Assembly (NCBI GenBank): GCA_949283075.1
Contig: CASDRH010000007.1
Span: 1 to 48,397, forward strand
DNA length: 48,397 nt
Source of the DNA: an uncultured Pseudomonadota bacterium
GTDB lineage: Bacteria; Pseudomonadota; Alphaproteobacteria; Rs-D84; CASDRH01
Reading direction: 5' to 3'
Part shown: piece after piece, positions 8,662 through 17,428 of the stretch
How positions within the stretch are numbered: the first letter of the stretch is position 1
How the letters are laid out: each line of letters starts with the position of its first letter
Program-made: the position numbers and the translations under genes
Notes under the pieces: model-generated
Databases searched by the model: none
The model's input: the letters and a program-made list of their open reading frames with translations, nothing else
Told to the model about the DNA's origin: nothing

Positions 8662-11030
8662 TGAAGAATAATAAAATAACCAAATTTTTATATCTTACAT
8701 ATTTAGGGACTTCAATAATTATTACTGGAGCTCTTTTATTTGAATTATTTCAAACAGCAATAAACCCAGCAAAAGCAGTAATTTTAAAAGAAATTCAAAT
8801 AAAAGGCACAGAAAAATTTGACCCAGAAATAATCAAATCAGCTATTGATTTACCAATTGGTAAAGACATAAAAGACGCCGATATAGATTCAGCTGTAAAA
8901 AAACTTTATAAACTTAATATGTTCTCTGATATTTCTGTTGAAAATGACAATGGGAAATTGACATTTAATATTACAGAAAATGCTATAATAAATAAAATAG
9001 CATTTGAAGGAAATTCAGAACTTGCGACAGAAGACATATTAAAAGAACTCACAATAAAACCAAAATCAATGTATTCAAAATCCCTTGTCCGTATGAATGC
9101 ATCAAAGTTAATGGATATGTATAAAACATTGGGATTTTTGTCAGTAATAGTAGAACCAAAAGTAATAAAACTAGAAAACGGACAAGTAAACGTAGTATTT
9201 GAAATAACAGAAGGAAAAAAAGCATTTATTAGAGATATAAGATTCAATGGAAACAAGGAATTCGATTCATCAGAATTAATCGAAATAATAATGTCAAAAG
9301 AATACGCTTGGTGGAAAATATTCCAACAATTCGATTCATATGATGAAAACAGAATAAAATATGATACAGAGCTATTAAAAAAGTTCTATACAGCAAAAGG
9401 ATTCTTAGATGTAGTAATAGAATCTCCAGCAGTAATATCATCAATTGATAAAACTTCTTTTTATATATTATTCAACATAAAAGAAGGACAAAGATATAAA
9501 ATATCAAGTATAGATTTAAAATCAGAAATGCCAGAAATTGAAACAGAACAATTAAAAAAGGAAATCCTTGTAAAGCCTAACAACTGGTATGATGTTCAAA
9601 TGATAAATATATCAATGAAAAACATCACAGATAAGTTAGGTGAATCAGGCTATGCATTTATACAAGTTATACCAGATTTAAAAACAAACAAAGAAAAAGG
9701 AACAGTCGACTTAACATTCATAATAAAAGAAAGTCGCAAAATGTATATAAACAAAATAAGTATATCTGGTAATACAAGAACATTTGACACGGTTATACGT
9801 AGAGAAATGTCAATGAAAGAACAAGATACATATAACACATTGACATTAAAAGAGTCAGAACAAAAACTAAATTACCTAGGATACTTTGAAAGCGTCAAAT
9901 TCAATTTAAACCCAGATTTACAAAATCCAGACAAAATAAATTTAGAAGTTGAAGTAGCAGAAAAATCAACAGGAGAAATATCAGCATCAATTGGATATTC
10001 ATCATTAAACGGATTAATCTTGGAATTAGGAGTAAAAGAAAACAACTTCAGAGGAAAAGGTCAACAAGTAGCAATATCAGGATCAATTGCAGACTTACAA
10101 AAAAGAGTATTATTAAGCTTTACAGAACCATACTTTTTAAACAGAGATTTATCTGTTGGTATAGATTTATTCTATAACAGATATGACTACTCAAGATACT
10201 ATGGATATGATATAGACGGGTTTGGAGCATCAACAAGATTCGGATGGAGATATACAAACAAATTATATCATTCAGCAGGATTAACATTAAGGTCAGATTT
10301 ATATTCAAACATAGACCCATCTTTAAAAGAAACAATGCAAGTTGGTTGGATGCCTCAATCAAAGATATACCATACATTATCATATAGAGACAGCATAGCA
10401 GACTTTATAAAAAACAGAAAATTCGATTACTCATTAAGATTAAGTAATGAGCTATCAGCAGGATTAAGTAGAGTTCCATATTTCAAAACAGATGGAGAAA
10501 TAAAATTAGCATACACATTTGCAGATTCAAGAATATCAATTGGAGGAAGCATAAACGGAGGACACATAGACCCATTTGAAACATATCTTGACAGATCATA
10601 CAGATACTTTTTAGGAGGAGAAAACCTAAGAGGATTTGCAATTGCTGGAGCTGGTTCAAGAATAAATTCAGGATATACAGCAGGAGGAAACTCAATAGCA
10701 TACGGAACATTACAAGTAAGCTTTCCAATAGGTGTTCCAAAAGAATATAAAGTATTAGGATTTTTATTCTATGATTTTGGATGGATTTCACCACCAGACG
10801 ATAAAGACGCATTATATGCACAAGAAGTAAATAAACCAGACGGTTCAAAAGATATAATATATACAAAAAGATATAGATATATTGATAACACAATAAGATC
10901 ATCAATAGGATTAGGTATATACTGGGAATCACCTATGGGACCACTACAATTGACATGGGGTTATCCATTAACATATGAAAAATACGACGAAAAAGAAGTA
11001 TTCCGCTTTACAATCAGGACTTTATTTTAA
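8661..11030 (+). CDS. bamA: Outer-membrane protein assembly factor BamA
   Basis: Core of the BAM complex that inserts beta-barrels into the outer membrane. 789 residues: an N-terminal hydrophobic signal segment (about 10-35), five POTRA domains (about 40-440, recognisable by repeated patterns such as KIAFEGN, FIRDIRFNGN, INKISISGNTRT) and the Omp85 barrel (about 450-789). The barrel includes the conserved lid segment YFLGGENLRGF (about 645-655) and ends with FTIRTLF, the terminal Phe being the barrel signal. It sits between rseP and skp, the standard order. Confidence 0.96.
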   Translation: MKNNKITKFLYLTYLGTSIIITGALLFELFQTAINPAKAVILKEIQIKGTEKFDPEIIKSAIDLPIGKDIKDADIDSAVKKLYKLNMFSDISVENDNGKLTFNITENAIINKIAFEGNSELATEDILKELTIKPKSMYSKSLVRMNASKLMDMYKTLGFLSVIVEPKVIKLENGQVNVVFEITEGKKAFIRDIRFNGNKEFDSSELIEIIMSKEYAWWKIFQQFDSYDENRIKYDTELLKKFYTAKGFLDVVIESPAVISSIDKTSFYILFNIKEGQRYKISSIDLKSEMPEIETEQLKKEILVKPNNWYDVQMINISMKNITDKLGESGYAFIQVIPDLKTNKEKGTVDLTFIIKESRKMYINKISISGNTRTFDTVIRREMSMKEQDTYNTLTLKESEQKLNYLGYFESVKFNLNPDLQNPDKINLEVEVAEKSTGEISASIGYSSLNGLILELGVKENNFRGKGQQVAISGSIADLQKRVLLSFTEPYFLNRDLSVGIDLFYNRYDYSRYYGYDIDGFGASTRFGWRYTNKLYHSAGLTLRSDLYSNIDPSLKETMQVGWMPQSKIYHTLSYRDSIADFIKNRKFDYSLRLSNELSAGLSRVPYFKTDGEIKLAYTFADSRISIGGSINGGHIDPFETYLDRSYRYFLGGENLRGFAIAGAGSRINSGYTAGGNSIAYGTLQVSFPIGVPKEYKVLGFLFYDFGWISPPDDKDALYAQEVNKPDGSKDIIYTKRYRYIDNTIRSSIGLGIYWESPMGPLQLTWGYPLTYEKYDEKEVFRFTIRTLF

Positions 11031-11101
11031 TTGATTTTACAAATCATAGTTGTTATGATACAGCAATACAAACATAAAATATAAAGAGAAAGAGGATAAA
11101 A

Positions 11102-11707
11102 ATGAAAAAATTTATAAACTCATTAAAAACAACAAAAACACAAATAATAATATTGTCATCTCTTGTAGTAATTTTATTAGGACTACAAATAATGCAAATT
11201 ATGAAACCAACAAAAAAATTAGACACAGCAGGAGTTGCTCGTATTGGATACATAAATATGGTTCAAATCCAAGTTGAAGCAAAAGTAATGAAAGATTTAA
11301 ATGAACAAAACAAAAAATACGTAGAAGCATTAGAAAAAGATGTTGAAAATAAACGAAAAGAATTTGCAAAAACAGAAGAAAGCTTAAAAAAGCAACAAGC
11401 AACATTATCGCCAGAAGCATTTGGTCAAAAAGTTGTACAATTCAGAAACGATGTAATGGCATATGACAAAACAACATCTGATAAATTGCAAGCTATAAAA
11501 GCATCATATAACGAAGCATTACTTGAAATACAACAAAAATATCTAAACGATATAATAAACGAAGTTGCAAAAGATAACGAATACGATATTGTCGTTGACG
11601 CAAACAATGCAAAAGCATTAAATTCAGATTATGATATTACATCAGAAATTATATCAAAATTAGATAAAGCAATATCATCAAAGAAAATGAAAAAAGAAGG
11701 TTTTTAA
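11102..11707 (+). CDS. skp: Periplasmic chaperone Skp/OmpH family
   Basis: Holds unfolded outer-membrane proteins in the periplasm on their way to BamA. 201 residues: a hydrophobic N-terminal export segment (about 15-37), then the family start RIGYINMVQIQVEAKVM (about 46-62), long charged coiled-coil helices (about 70-150), and the conserved ending motif EYDIVVDANNAKAL. It follows bamA and has its own GAGAAAGAGG ribosome site. Closed by the terminator at 11749. Confidence 0.88.
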   Translation: MKKFINSLKTTKTQIIILSSLVVILLGLQIMQIMKPTKKLDTAGVARIGYINMVQIQVEAKVMKDLNEQNKKYVEALEKDVENKRKEFAKTEESLKKQQATLSPEAFGQKVVQFRNDVMAYDKTTSDKLQAIKASYNEALLEIQQKYLNDIINEVAKDNEYDIVVDANNAKALNSDYDITSEIISKLDKAISSKKMKKEGF

Positions 11708-11748
11708 TAAAATTAAATAACAAAATAAAAACATATAAAAATATATAG

Positions 11749-11799
11749 AAAACCCTTTAAAAAAATGATATAATAATCATTAAAATAAAAGGGTTTTTT
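11749..11799 (+). terminator. Terminator of the frr-skp block, with a promoter in its loop
   Basis: Stem AAAACCCTTT (11749-11758) pairs with AAAGGGTTTT (11788-11797), followed by more T. The 29-base loop contains TATAAT (11769-11774), which can act as the -10 for the lipoprotein gene at 11803; a weak TAGAAA lies at the -35 position with a 17-base spacer. The terminator's 3' arm then supplies the AAGGG ribosome site for that gene. Confidence 0.7.
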
Positions 11800-11802
11800 A
11801 TT

Positions 11803-12903
11803 GTGATAAAAAGAAAAATATTAACATTTTTCAGAAAAAATAATATAAAATACATTGCTATTACTATGATAATAGCAGTTATTTCTGGCTGTGAAACATT
11901 TTCAAATTCAAATGACACAGAAATAATAAATTATCAAAATGATACAGATTATACTCATAATACAGATATAAACTCCAATTCAAATACACACCCATTGGAA
12001 ATCGCTAACAACAACAGTATTTCTAAAAGATATACCAGAACTCAAAATGAAAGAAACAAAGCAAATATAACAGATGAAAATATAAACTCATATGGACTTG
12101 ATCACGACACAATAATAGATGAAAACGTCGAAGAAGTTGTCCAAATAGAATTACCAGATACTAACGTCCCAAATATAGAAGGTAAACAAGAGATATCAAC
12201 AGGAAGCGTAGAAAAATTCAAAAGAGGAGCAAGACTTCAAGACTATGCTGTAACAAGGTCATATATAAACAGCACAGAATACCCAGTATCTCAAGAAATA
12301 TACTTTACAAGAAGATTTCCATCAAAAGATTCAAAAAAAGTTGTAAAAAAATCTCCAATAGTCGTAAGCAAAATGGATGATATACGTTTAAATAGAATAG
12401 ATTATGAAAGAATAGTATCAAAAATAAAACAATACACAAAAGATTCATCATCAGTAGATATAAGCGATGAATTAACATTATTAAGGAAACAATACGCAGA
12501 AGTATTAACATTATCAAAATACTGCTGTTCATACGGATACACAGATAAATTAAAAAATATCGGTGTAAAAGATGAATACATATTTAAATTTATGATAGAC
12601 GATAAAAAGCTATACGAATTACAAAGCATATGTATGTTATTAAACAACAGCGACATAGCAACATTACTTGGCACAGTAGAATTAGCAGTAATAACAAGAG
12701 ATATAAGAGATAATTGTATATGCAGAAACAAAGAAGAACTTGCAAAAAAATTATCATTATTCAAAATGATACTTGATGAAACAGAATTATTTGAAGACAA
12801 TAATATGGTATTTATATACACAAACGAATTAAATGAAGTTGTAAAGAATAATATAACTAGAGACGTTAAAAATATTCTAGAAACATTACAAAATTGTCCA
12901 TAA
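11803..12903 (+). CDS. Putative lipoprotein of unknown function
   Basis: 366 residues starting with GTG. A basic N-terminus and hydrophobic core end in VISGCETF (Cys about residue 30), a usable lipobox, so the protein is probably lipid-anchored. Residues 33-110 are Asn/Asp/Thr-rich and low-complexity; the C-terminal half (about 190-366) is mostly helical and charged, with paired Cys (KYCCSYG, SICMLL, DNCICRN). I do not recognise a family. Its place between skp and lpxD suggests an envelope role, but the promoter in the upstream terminator means it can be expressed separately. The start sits only about 20 bases from the expected transcription start. Confidence 0.6.
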   Translation: MIKRKILTFFRKNNIKYIAITMIIAVISGCETFSNSNDTEIINYQNDTDYTHNTDINSNSNTHPLEIANNNSISKRYTRTQNERNKANITDENINSYGLDHDTIIDENVEEVVQIELPDTNVPNIEGKQEISTGSVEKFKRGARLQDYAVTRSYINSTEYPVSQEIYFTRRFPSKDSKKVVKKSPIVVSKMDDIRLNRIDYERIVSKIKQYTKDSSSVDISDELTLLRKQYAEVLTLSKYCCSYGYTDKLKNIGVKDEYIFKFMIDDKKLYELQSICMLLNNSDIATLLGTVELAVITRDIRDNCICRNKEELAKKLSLFKMILDETELFEDNNMVFIYTNELNEVVKNNITRDVKNILETLQNCP

Positions 12904-13001
12904 AAACAAAATCTAATAATAATAATAAAAAACATTGCAATTATAAGATATATATAGTATCTTGATACCGCTATAAATTATATAAAAAAACAACTAAATA
13001 G

Positions 13002-14057
13002 ATGATAGATAAAAGATTTTTTGACATATCAAATCCAATCAAGTTATCAGATATACAAAATCTGTCAGGTGCAGTTTTACCAAATCCAGAAACAGCAAAT
13101 ATCATAATATCAGGAGTTGCTGGAATAAACAAAGCAACCAAAGACGATATAATATTTTTAGCAAATGATGCAATATCATCAACACTATCAAAAACAAATC
13201 ATTACAAAGAAATGCTAAAAAATGTAAATGCTGGTGCCTGCATAACAACAAAAGAATTATCGAAGTTTGTACCAGAACATATTCCATTGCTGATATATCC
13301 AGATCCAAGAGGATTATTCATAAAATTACAAGAATACTTTTACAAACCAAAACTAAATAAAAACAGAATTATGAGATCTGCAAAAATTGGTAAAAAAGTA
13401 AAATTTAAAAATAAAAAATCTGTTTTTATCGGCCATAATGTAGTAATAGAAGATAACGTTGAAATAGGACAAAATTGCTACATAAGCCACGGAGCAATAA
13501 TAAAAACAGGATGTATAATTGGTGATAATTGTAAAATAATGGAAAATGCAGTAATATCACATACAATAATGGGAAATAATTGCCGCATTGGAGAAAATTC
13601 AGTAATTGGAGGAATTGGTTTCGGTTGGCATTCAACACCTATGGGACATCAAAGAGTTCCCCAATTAGGAAGAGTAATAATAAAAGATAATGTAGAAATA
13701 GATGCAAATAGCTGCATAGACAGAGGAGCAATCGACGACACAGAAATCGGACAAGGAACAAAAATAGACAACCTTGTTCAAATTGCACATAATAATAAGA
13801 TTGGTCAAAACTGCATATTTGCAGGTATGTCAGGAATAGCAGGTTCAAACAAAATCGGAAACTGGGTATTAATAGGGGCTCAAGCAGGATTAAAAGGCTT
13901 CATAACAGTTGAAGACAATGTTCAAATTGCAGCTCAATCAGGAATAATGAAAGATATAAAGAAAGGGCAAATAGTAATGGGATACCCTGCTCTTGATATA
14001 AAAGACTTCTTAAAACAACAAGCATTTTTAAAAAAATCAATAAAAAAACAAAAATAA
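13002..14057 (+). CDS. lpxD: UDP-3-O-(3-hydroxyacyl)glucosamine N-acyltransferase
   Basis: Third step of lipid A synthesis: adds the second 3-hydroxyacyl chain to UDP-acyl-glucosamine. 351 residues: an N-terminal uridine-binding domain (about 1-110) and a left-handed beta-helix made of hexapeptide repeats (about 125-320, with patterns [29 protein letters not shown]). The catalytic His is in [11 protein letters not shown] (about residue 261), and the conserved loop GFGWHS follows the middle of the helix. 10 bases separate it from fabZ, the standard lpxD-fabZ pair. Confidence 0.95.
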   Translation: MIDKRFFDISNPIKLSDIQNLSGAVLPNPETANIIISGVAGINKATKDDIIFLANDAISSTLSKTNHYKEMLKNVNAGACITTKELSKFVPEHIPLLIYPDPRGLFIKLQEYFYKPKLNKNRIMRSAKIGKKVKFKNKKSVFIGHNVVIEDNVEIGQNCYISHGAIIKTGCIIGDNCKIMENAVISHTIMGNNCRIGENSVIGGIGFGWHSTPMGHQRVPQLGRVIIKDNVEIDANSCIDRGAIDDTEIGQGTKIDNLVQIAHNNKIGQNCIFAGMSGIAGSNKIGNWVLIGAQAGLKGFITVEDNVQIAAQSGIMKDIKKGQIVMGYPALDIKDFLKQQAFLKKSIKKQK

Positions 14058-14067
14058 GAGGAAAACT

Positions 14068-14541
14068 ATGACCGAATTAAAAAATACAGATATCAAAACA
14101 TTAAACATAAATGACATAATGAAATACTTACCACATCGTTATCCATTTTTGTTAATTGATAAAGTAATAGATTTGGTACCAGATGAATCTTGCACAGCAA
14201 TAAAATGCGTAACTATAAACGAAGAATTTTTCAACGGACATTTTCCAGGAATGCCAGTAATGCCAGGAGTTTTACAATTAGAAGCAATTGCTCAAACATG
14301 TATTTTAACAAAAAAACCATTTTTAGATGACCAAGAAAAATATGTGTTTTTATTCACAGGAATTGACAATGTAAAATTCAAAAGACAAGTTTTACCAGGA
14401 GATGTATTAACAATCAAAGTAAAAAAGACTGCATCAAAAGGACCAATAACAAAATGCCACGGAGAAATAACAGTTGATGGTCAAATAGTCGTAGAAGCAG
14501 ACGTTTCAGCATATATGCAAGATACATCAAAATCAAAATAA
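14068..14541 (+). CDS. fabZ: 3-hydroxyacyl-ACP dehydratase FabZ
   Basis: Dehydrates 3-hydroxyacyl-ACP in fatty acid elongation, competing with LpxA/LpxD for the same acyl donors, which explains the pairing with lpxD. 157 residues, hot-dog fold. LPHRYPFLLIDKV (about 22-34) and the active-site segment NGHFPGMPVMPGVLQLEA (about 53-70, catalytic His and Glu) are intact. AAGAGGAAAACT before ATG gives a good ribosome site. lpxA, which often follows, is absent; the next gene is convergent lpxB, two bases away. Confidence 0.95.
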   Translation: MTELKNTDIKTLNINDIMKYLPHRYPFLLIDKVIDLVPDESCTAIKCVTINEEFFNGHFPGMPVMPGVLQLEAIAQTCILTKKPFLDDQEKYVFLFTGIDNVKFKRQVLPGDVLTIKVKKTASKGPITKCHGEITVDGQIVVEADVSAYMQDTSKSK

Positions 14542-14543
14542 AG

Positions 14544-15725
14544 TTATAAGCTCAAGTATTGCATCAATTCATCATATGCCAATTCACTTGGGCTTTTTTC
14601 AGCATTTAAAACAAATTTTTTAAGTCCATGAGCAATTTCTTGCTTTGATAAAGAATAAAGTTCTTTGTCTTTTAATAAATCGTCAGCATATTTAAAAATC
14701 TTTTCAGCATTAGCATCTTCATGCAACAATTCTGTTTGAATCATTCTGTCATTAACGATATTAAAAATAGAAGCATATTTAACTTTAATAAACATCTTAA
14801 CCAAAAACATAGTAAATGGATTAAATCTGTAATTAACAATTGTTGGAACATTAAAAAAACTCAACTCAGAAACAACAGTTCCAGACACAGACAAAGCAAT
14901 ATAAGAAGCAGAAAATAAATCATATCTATCTTGAATACCATCAATAATCAAAGGACGACAATCAACATCCCATTTAGAAACAGCTTCAACAATATAATCT
15001 TTTAAAAAAGAAATTGTAGGAATAACAAAAACAACATTTTGATACTTATCCTTCAATCGTTTAGCAACACTTTTATATGTTGATAACATAGAATCTACTT
15101 CATTTTTTCTAGAACCAGGCAACAAAGAAATAATAATATTATCATCAGATATATTATGTCTAACTCTAAAAGCTTCAGGATTACCTTTTAACCCATCCAT
15201 AGGAGTATAACCAATTACAGGACAAGAAATTTTATCATTATATTTCAAAAAATATTTAGGCTCAAAATCAAAAAAGCAAAGTATTTTATCAAATAAATTA
15301 GCAAAACTTTTAGCCCTCTTTTCTTTCCAAGCCCAAACTTGTGGAGCAACATAATGCACGCAATTACAATGCCCATAAAAAGCACCTTTTGCTTCATACT
15401 TACGTATTTTAGAAACTATATATTTAGATAAAGAAGAAGCATCAACAGATAAAATCAAATCAGGCTTCATTTGAACAATTGTTTGAATAACATCATTCAT
15501 ACGCCTTTGCAAAGTTCTTAAATTTTTAATAACTTCAAAAAAACCCATAATTGAAAATAATTTAATATCAAACATCTTATTAAAATTACTACAATTTGAT
15601 AAAGCGTCTCCACCAACACCATAAAATTCTATATCAGGATTTTTCTGCTCAAATACCCTTAATAATTTAGAAGCTAACATATCCCCAGATGCTTCACCAG
15701 TAATAACAAAAACTTTCTTTTTCAT
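14544..15725 (-). CDS. lpxB: Lipid-A-disaccharide synthase
   Basis: Condenses UDP-diacylglucosamine with lipid X to form the lipid A disaccharide, at the inner-membrane surface. 393 residues. Family patterns: VFVITGEASGDMLASKLL (about 4-21), HYVAPQVWAWKEKRA (about 126-140) and SLLPGSRKNEV (about 205-215), plus the Ser-rich loop ALSVSGTVVSEL (about 288-299). It is convergent with fabZ and is read together with the membrane protein gene upstream at 15740, with 14 bases between them. Confidence 0.95.
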   Translation of the reverse strand: MKKKVFVITGEASGDMLASKLLRVFEQKNPDIEFYGVGGDALSNCSNFNKMFDIKLFSIMGFFEVIKNLRTLQRRMNDVIQTIVQMKPDLILSVDASSLSKYIVSKIRKYEAKGAFYGHCNCVHYVAPQVWAWKEKRAKSFANLFDKILCFFDFEPKYFLKYNDKISCPVIGYTPMDGLKGNPEAFRVRHNISDDNIIISLLPGSRKNEVDSMLSTYKSVAKRLKDKYQNVVFVIPTISFLKDYIVEAVSKWDVDCRPLIIDGIQDRYDLFSASYIALSVSGTVVSELSFFNVPTIVNYRFNPFTMFLVKMFIKVKYASIFNIVNDRMIQTELLHEDANAEKIFKYADDLLKDKELYSLSKQEIAHGLKKFVLNAEKSPSELAYDELMQYLSL

Positions 15726-15739
15726 AATATTCCTTTAAA

Positions 15740-16645
15740 TTATTTTTTTCTTTTCAACTTTTTATTCAACTTCTGTTGTTTTTGATTTTCATAAACAAAC
15801 TTAACTCTACCAGACTTAAAACCATAAACAACAGTTGCACTTAAAATCAAAGTAAAAATACTTAAATAAACAACAAATTCACTTCTAATAATAACAGAAA
15901 TAAACAATAATAAAAATACAAAAAAACCAAAAAGCTTTGATATAATGAATATATATTCAGATTTTTCCTTATCCTTTAATTTATTATAAAAATCACAAAT
16001 AGATAAATTAAAATCAGCAAAATACATATAAAAACCATCTATACTTTTATCTTTAAAAGCAAAATAAGTATAAAAGAAAATTTCTATAAATAAATAAATA
16101 AAAATAGGAACAAAAAACAAAATTGACTTAATTTGATTAAATATTAAAAAGAAAATTATCAAACAATACAAATAAATCAAAACATTTGATAACTTTGGCA
16201 AAAGCATATTTTTCTTAATAACAAAAATATTAAAAGGGATAAAAACAGATAATAATATACCAGATACATTAAAAAGAAAAACATTCTTATACATCATAGA
16301 AACGAATAAATTTATAAATAAAAGAATATAAAGGAAAAGCAAATTTAAAGGATATTTTCTATTAAAAGATAAATCATTTAAAAACAAACTTTCTTTATCA
16401 TTTATAACAAAAGCTCTAATTACAAAATATAAAAAAGATAAAACAAAAGCATAAAAGTAATTGTATTCATAAGGTAAAACAAAAATTACCCCCTGCAAAC
16501 AAACAATTAAATCTACAAACCAAACAAAATATCTATTAAAATGTTTAAACAAAAAAGAATTATTTTTAAAACTTATTTTATAAAAAGAATAAAATAATAA
16601 ATACCAAATCAAACCAATAAAGAAAAAAGAAGCAAAACTAAACAT
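15740..16645 (-). CDS. Polytopic inner-membrane protein, unknown function
   Basis: 301 residues with about eight hydrophobic segments spread over the full length (for example 5-22, 46-75, 98-120, 130-150, 160-185, 235-260, 265-285) and a short basic tail (QKLNKKLKRKK). It is rich in Phe, Ile and Tyr and lacks obvious catalytic motifs. It lies directly upstream of lpxB on the same strand and is probably cotranscribed with it, so a role in lipid or lipopolysaccharide metabolism is possible but unproven. Confidence 0.55.
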   Translation of the reverse strand: MFSFASFFFIGLIWYLLFYSFYKISFKNNSFLFKHFNRYFVWFVDLIVCLQGVIFVLPYEYNYFYAFVLSFLYFVIRAFVINDKESLFLNDLSFNRKYPLNLLFLYILLFINLFVSMMYKNVFLFNVSGILLSVFIPFNIFVIKKNMLLPKLSNVLIYLYCLIIFFLIFNQIKSILFFVPIFIYLFIEIFFYTYFAFKDKSIDGFYMYFADFNLSICDFYNKLKDKEKSEYIFIISKLFGFFVFLLLFISVIIRSEFVVYLSIFTLILSATVVYGFKSGRVKFVYENQKQQKLNKKLKRKK

Positions 16646-16716
16646 AATAAAAACTCTTATAAGATTAATAAAACATTCTGATTGATATCAAATATAAAAT
16701 AAATTATAATAAAGCT

Positions 16717-17376
16717 ATGTCAAATATAAAAATAACAATAATTTTAACATTATTCATTTTTTCATTTTTCACAGGATTCGAAATAAAAAATAAATCATTT
16801 ATAAAACAAGCATACTCACAAACAACATTATCAAATCAAAAACTATTAAGAGAAGCAAGAAACGCTTGTTCAGTAAGAAAGGACAGAACATCAAAAGACA
16901 AGATATCAATATGTCCAATAAACAATGATAAAAATAAAATAAATTTATCAACAATATTTGAGATAGCATCAATAATACTAAAAAAAATACAAAAGCTAAT
17001 TTATATTTTAGCAACATTATATATAATATACGCATTTGCAGTATCATTATGGAGTAAAGATATAGAGTGGAAAAACTTATTAATAATGGGAAGTGCAGTA
17101 TTATTTATAACAATAATAAATTTAGCAGTATCTTGGATATCAGGAGAAAGAATAAGTCTATTACCAACAAAATCTCCATATATAGTAAATTGCAAAAGAC
17201 CCAATATAATATATAAAGAATGTTCAACAAGAAATAAAAATGCAATAATAGTAATGAAAAAAGATATTGCATATTTAAGCAAACAAACTTACGAAGAAAT
17301 AATAAAAAAGCCAGAAAAAAAACAAACAAATAAAAACAAAACTGAAAAATTAAAATTCAAAACAAATATGTTTTAA
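16717..17376 (+). CDS. Exported two-membrane-helix protein, possibly VirB2/TrbC-like
   Basis: 219 residues. An N-terminal signal peptide ends near AYSQ (about residue 35). A central block of about 80 residues has two hydrophobic helices (LIYILATLYIIYAFAVSLW about 90-108, and LLIMGSAVLFITIINLAVSW about 119-138) separated by a short charged loop, the layout of VirB2/TrbC conjugative pilins. Unlike those pilins it has a long basic C-terminal part (about 150-219) with Cys-containing NCKRP and KECSTR. No other type IV secretion gene is nearby, so the family link is weak. Divergent from the membrane protein gene at 15740. Confidence 0.45.
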   Translation: MSNIKITIILTLFIFSFFTGFEIKNKSFIKQAYSQTTLSNQKLLREARNACSVRKDRTSKDKISICPINNDKNKINLSTIFEIASIILKKIQKLIYILATLYIIYAFAVSLWSKDIEWKNLLIMGSAVLFITIINLAVSWISGERISLLPTKSPYIVNCKRPNIIYKECSTRNKNAIIVMKKDIAYLSKQTYEEIIKKPEKKQTNKNKTEKLKFKTNMF

Positions 17377-17428
17377 ATAAAAAATTAATATATATAATAT
17401 ATAAAATCAAAACAAAGGAGAGAAAAAC

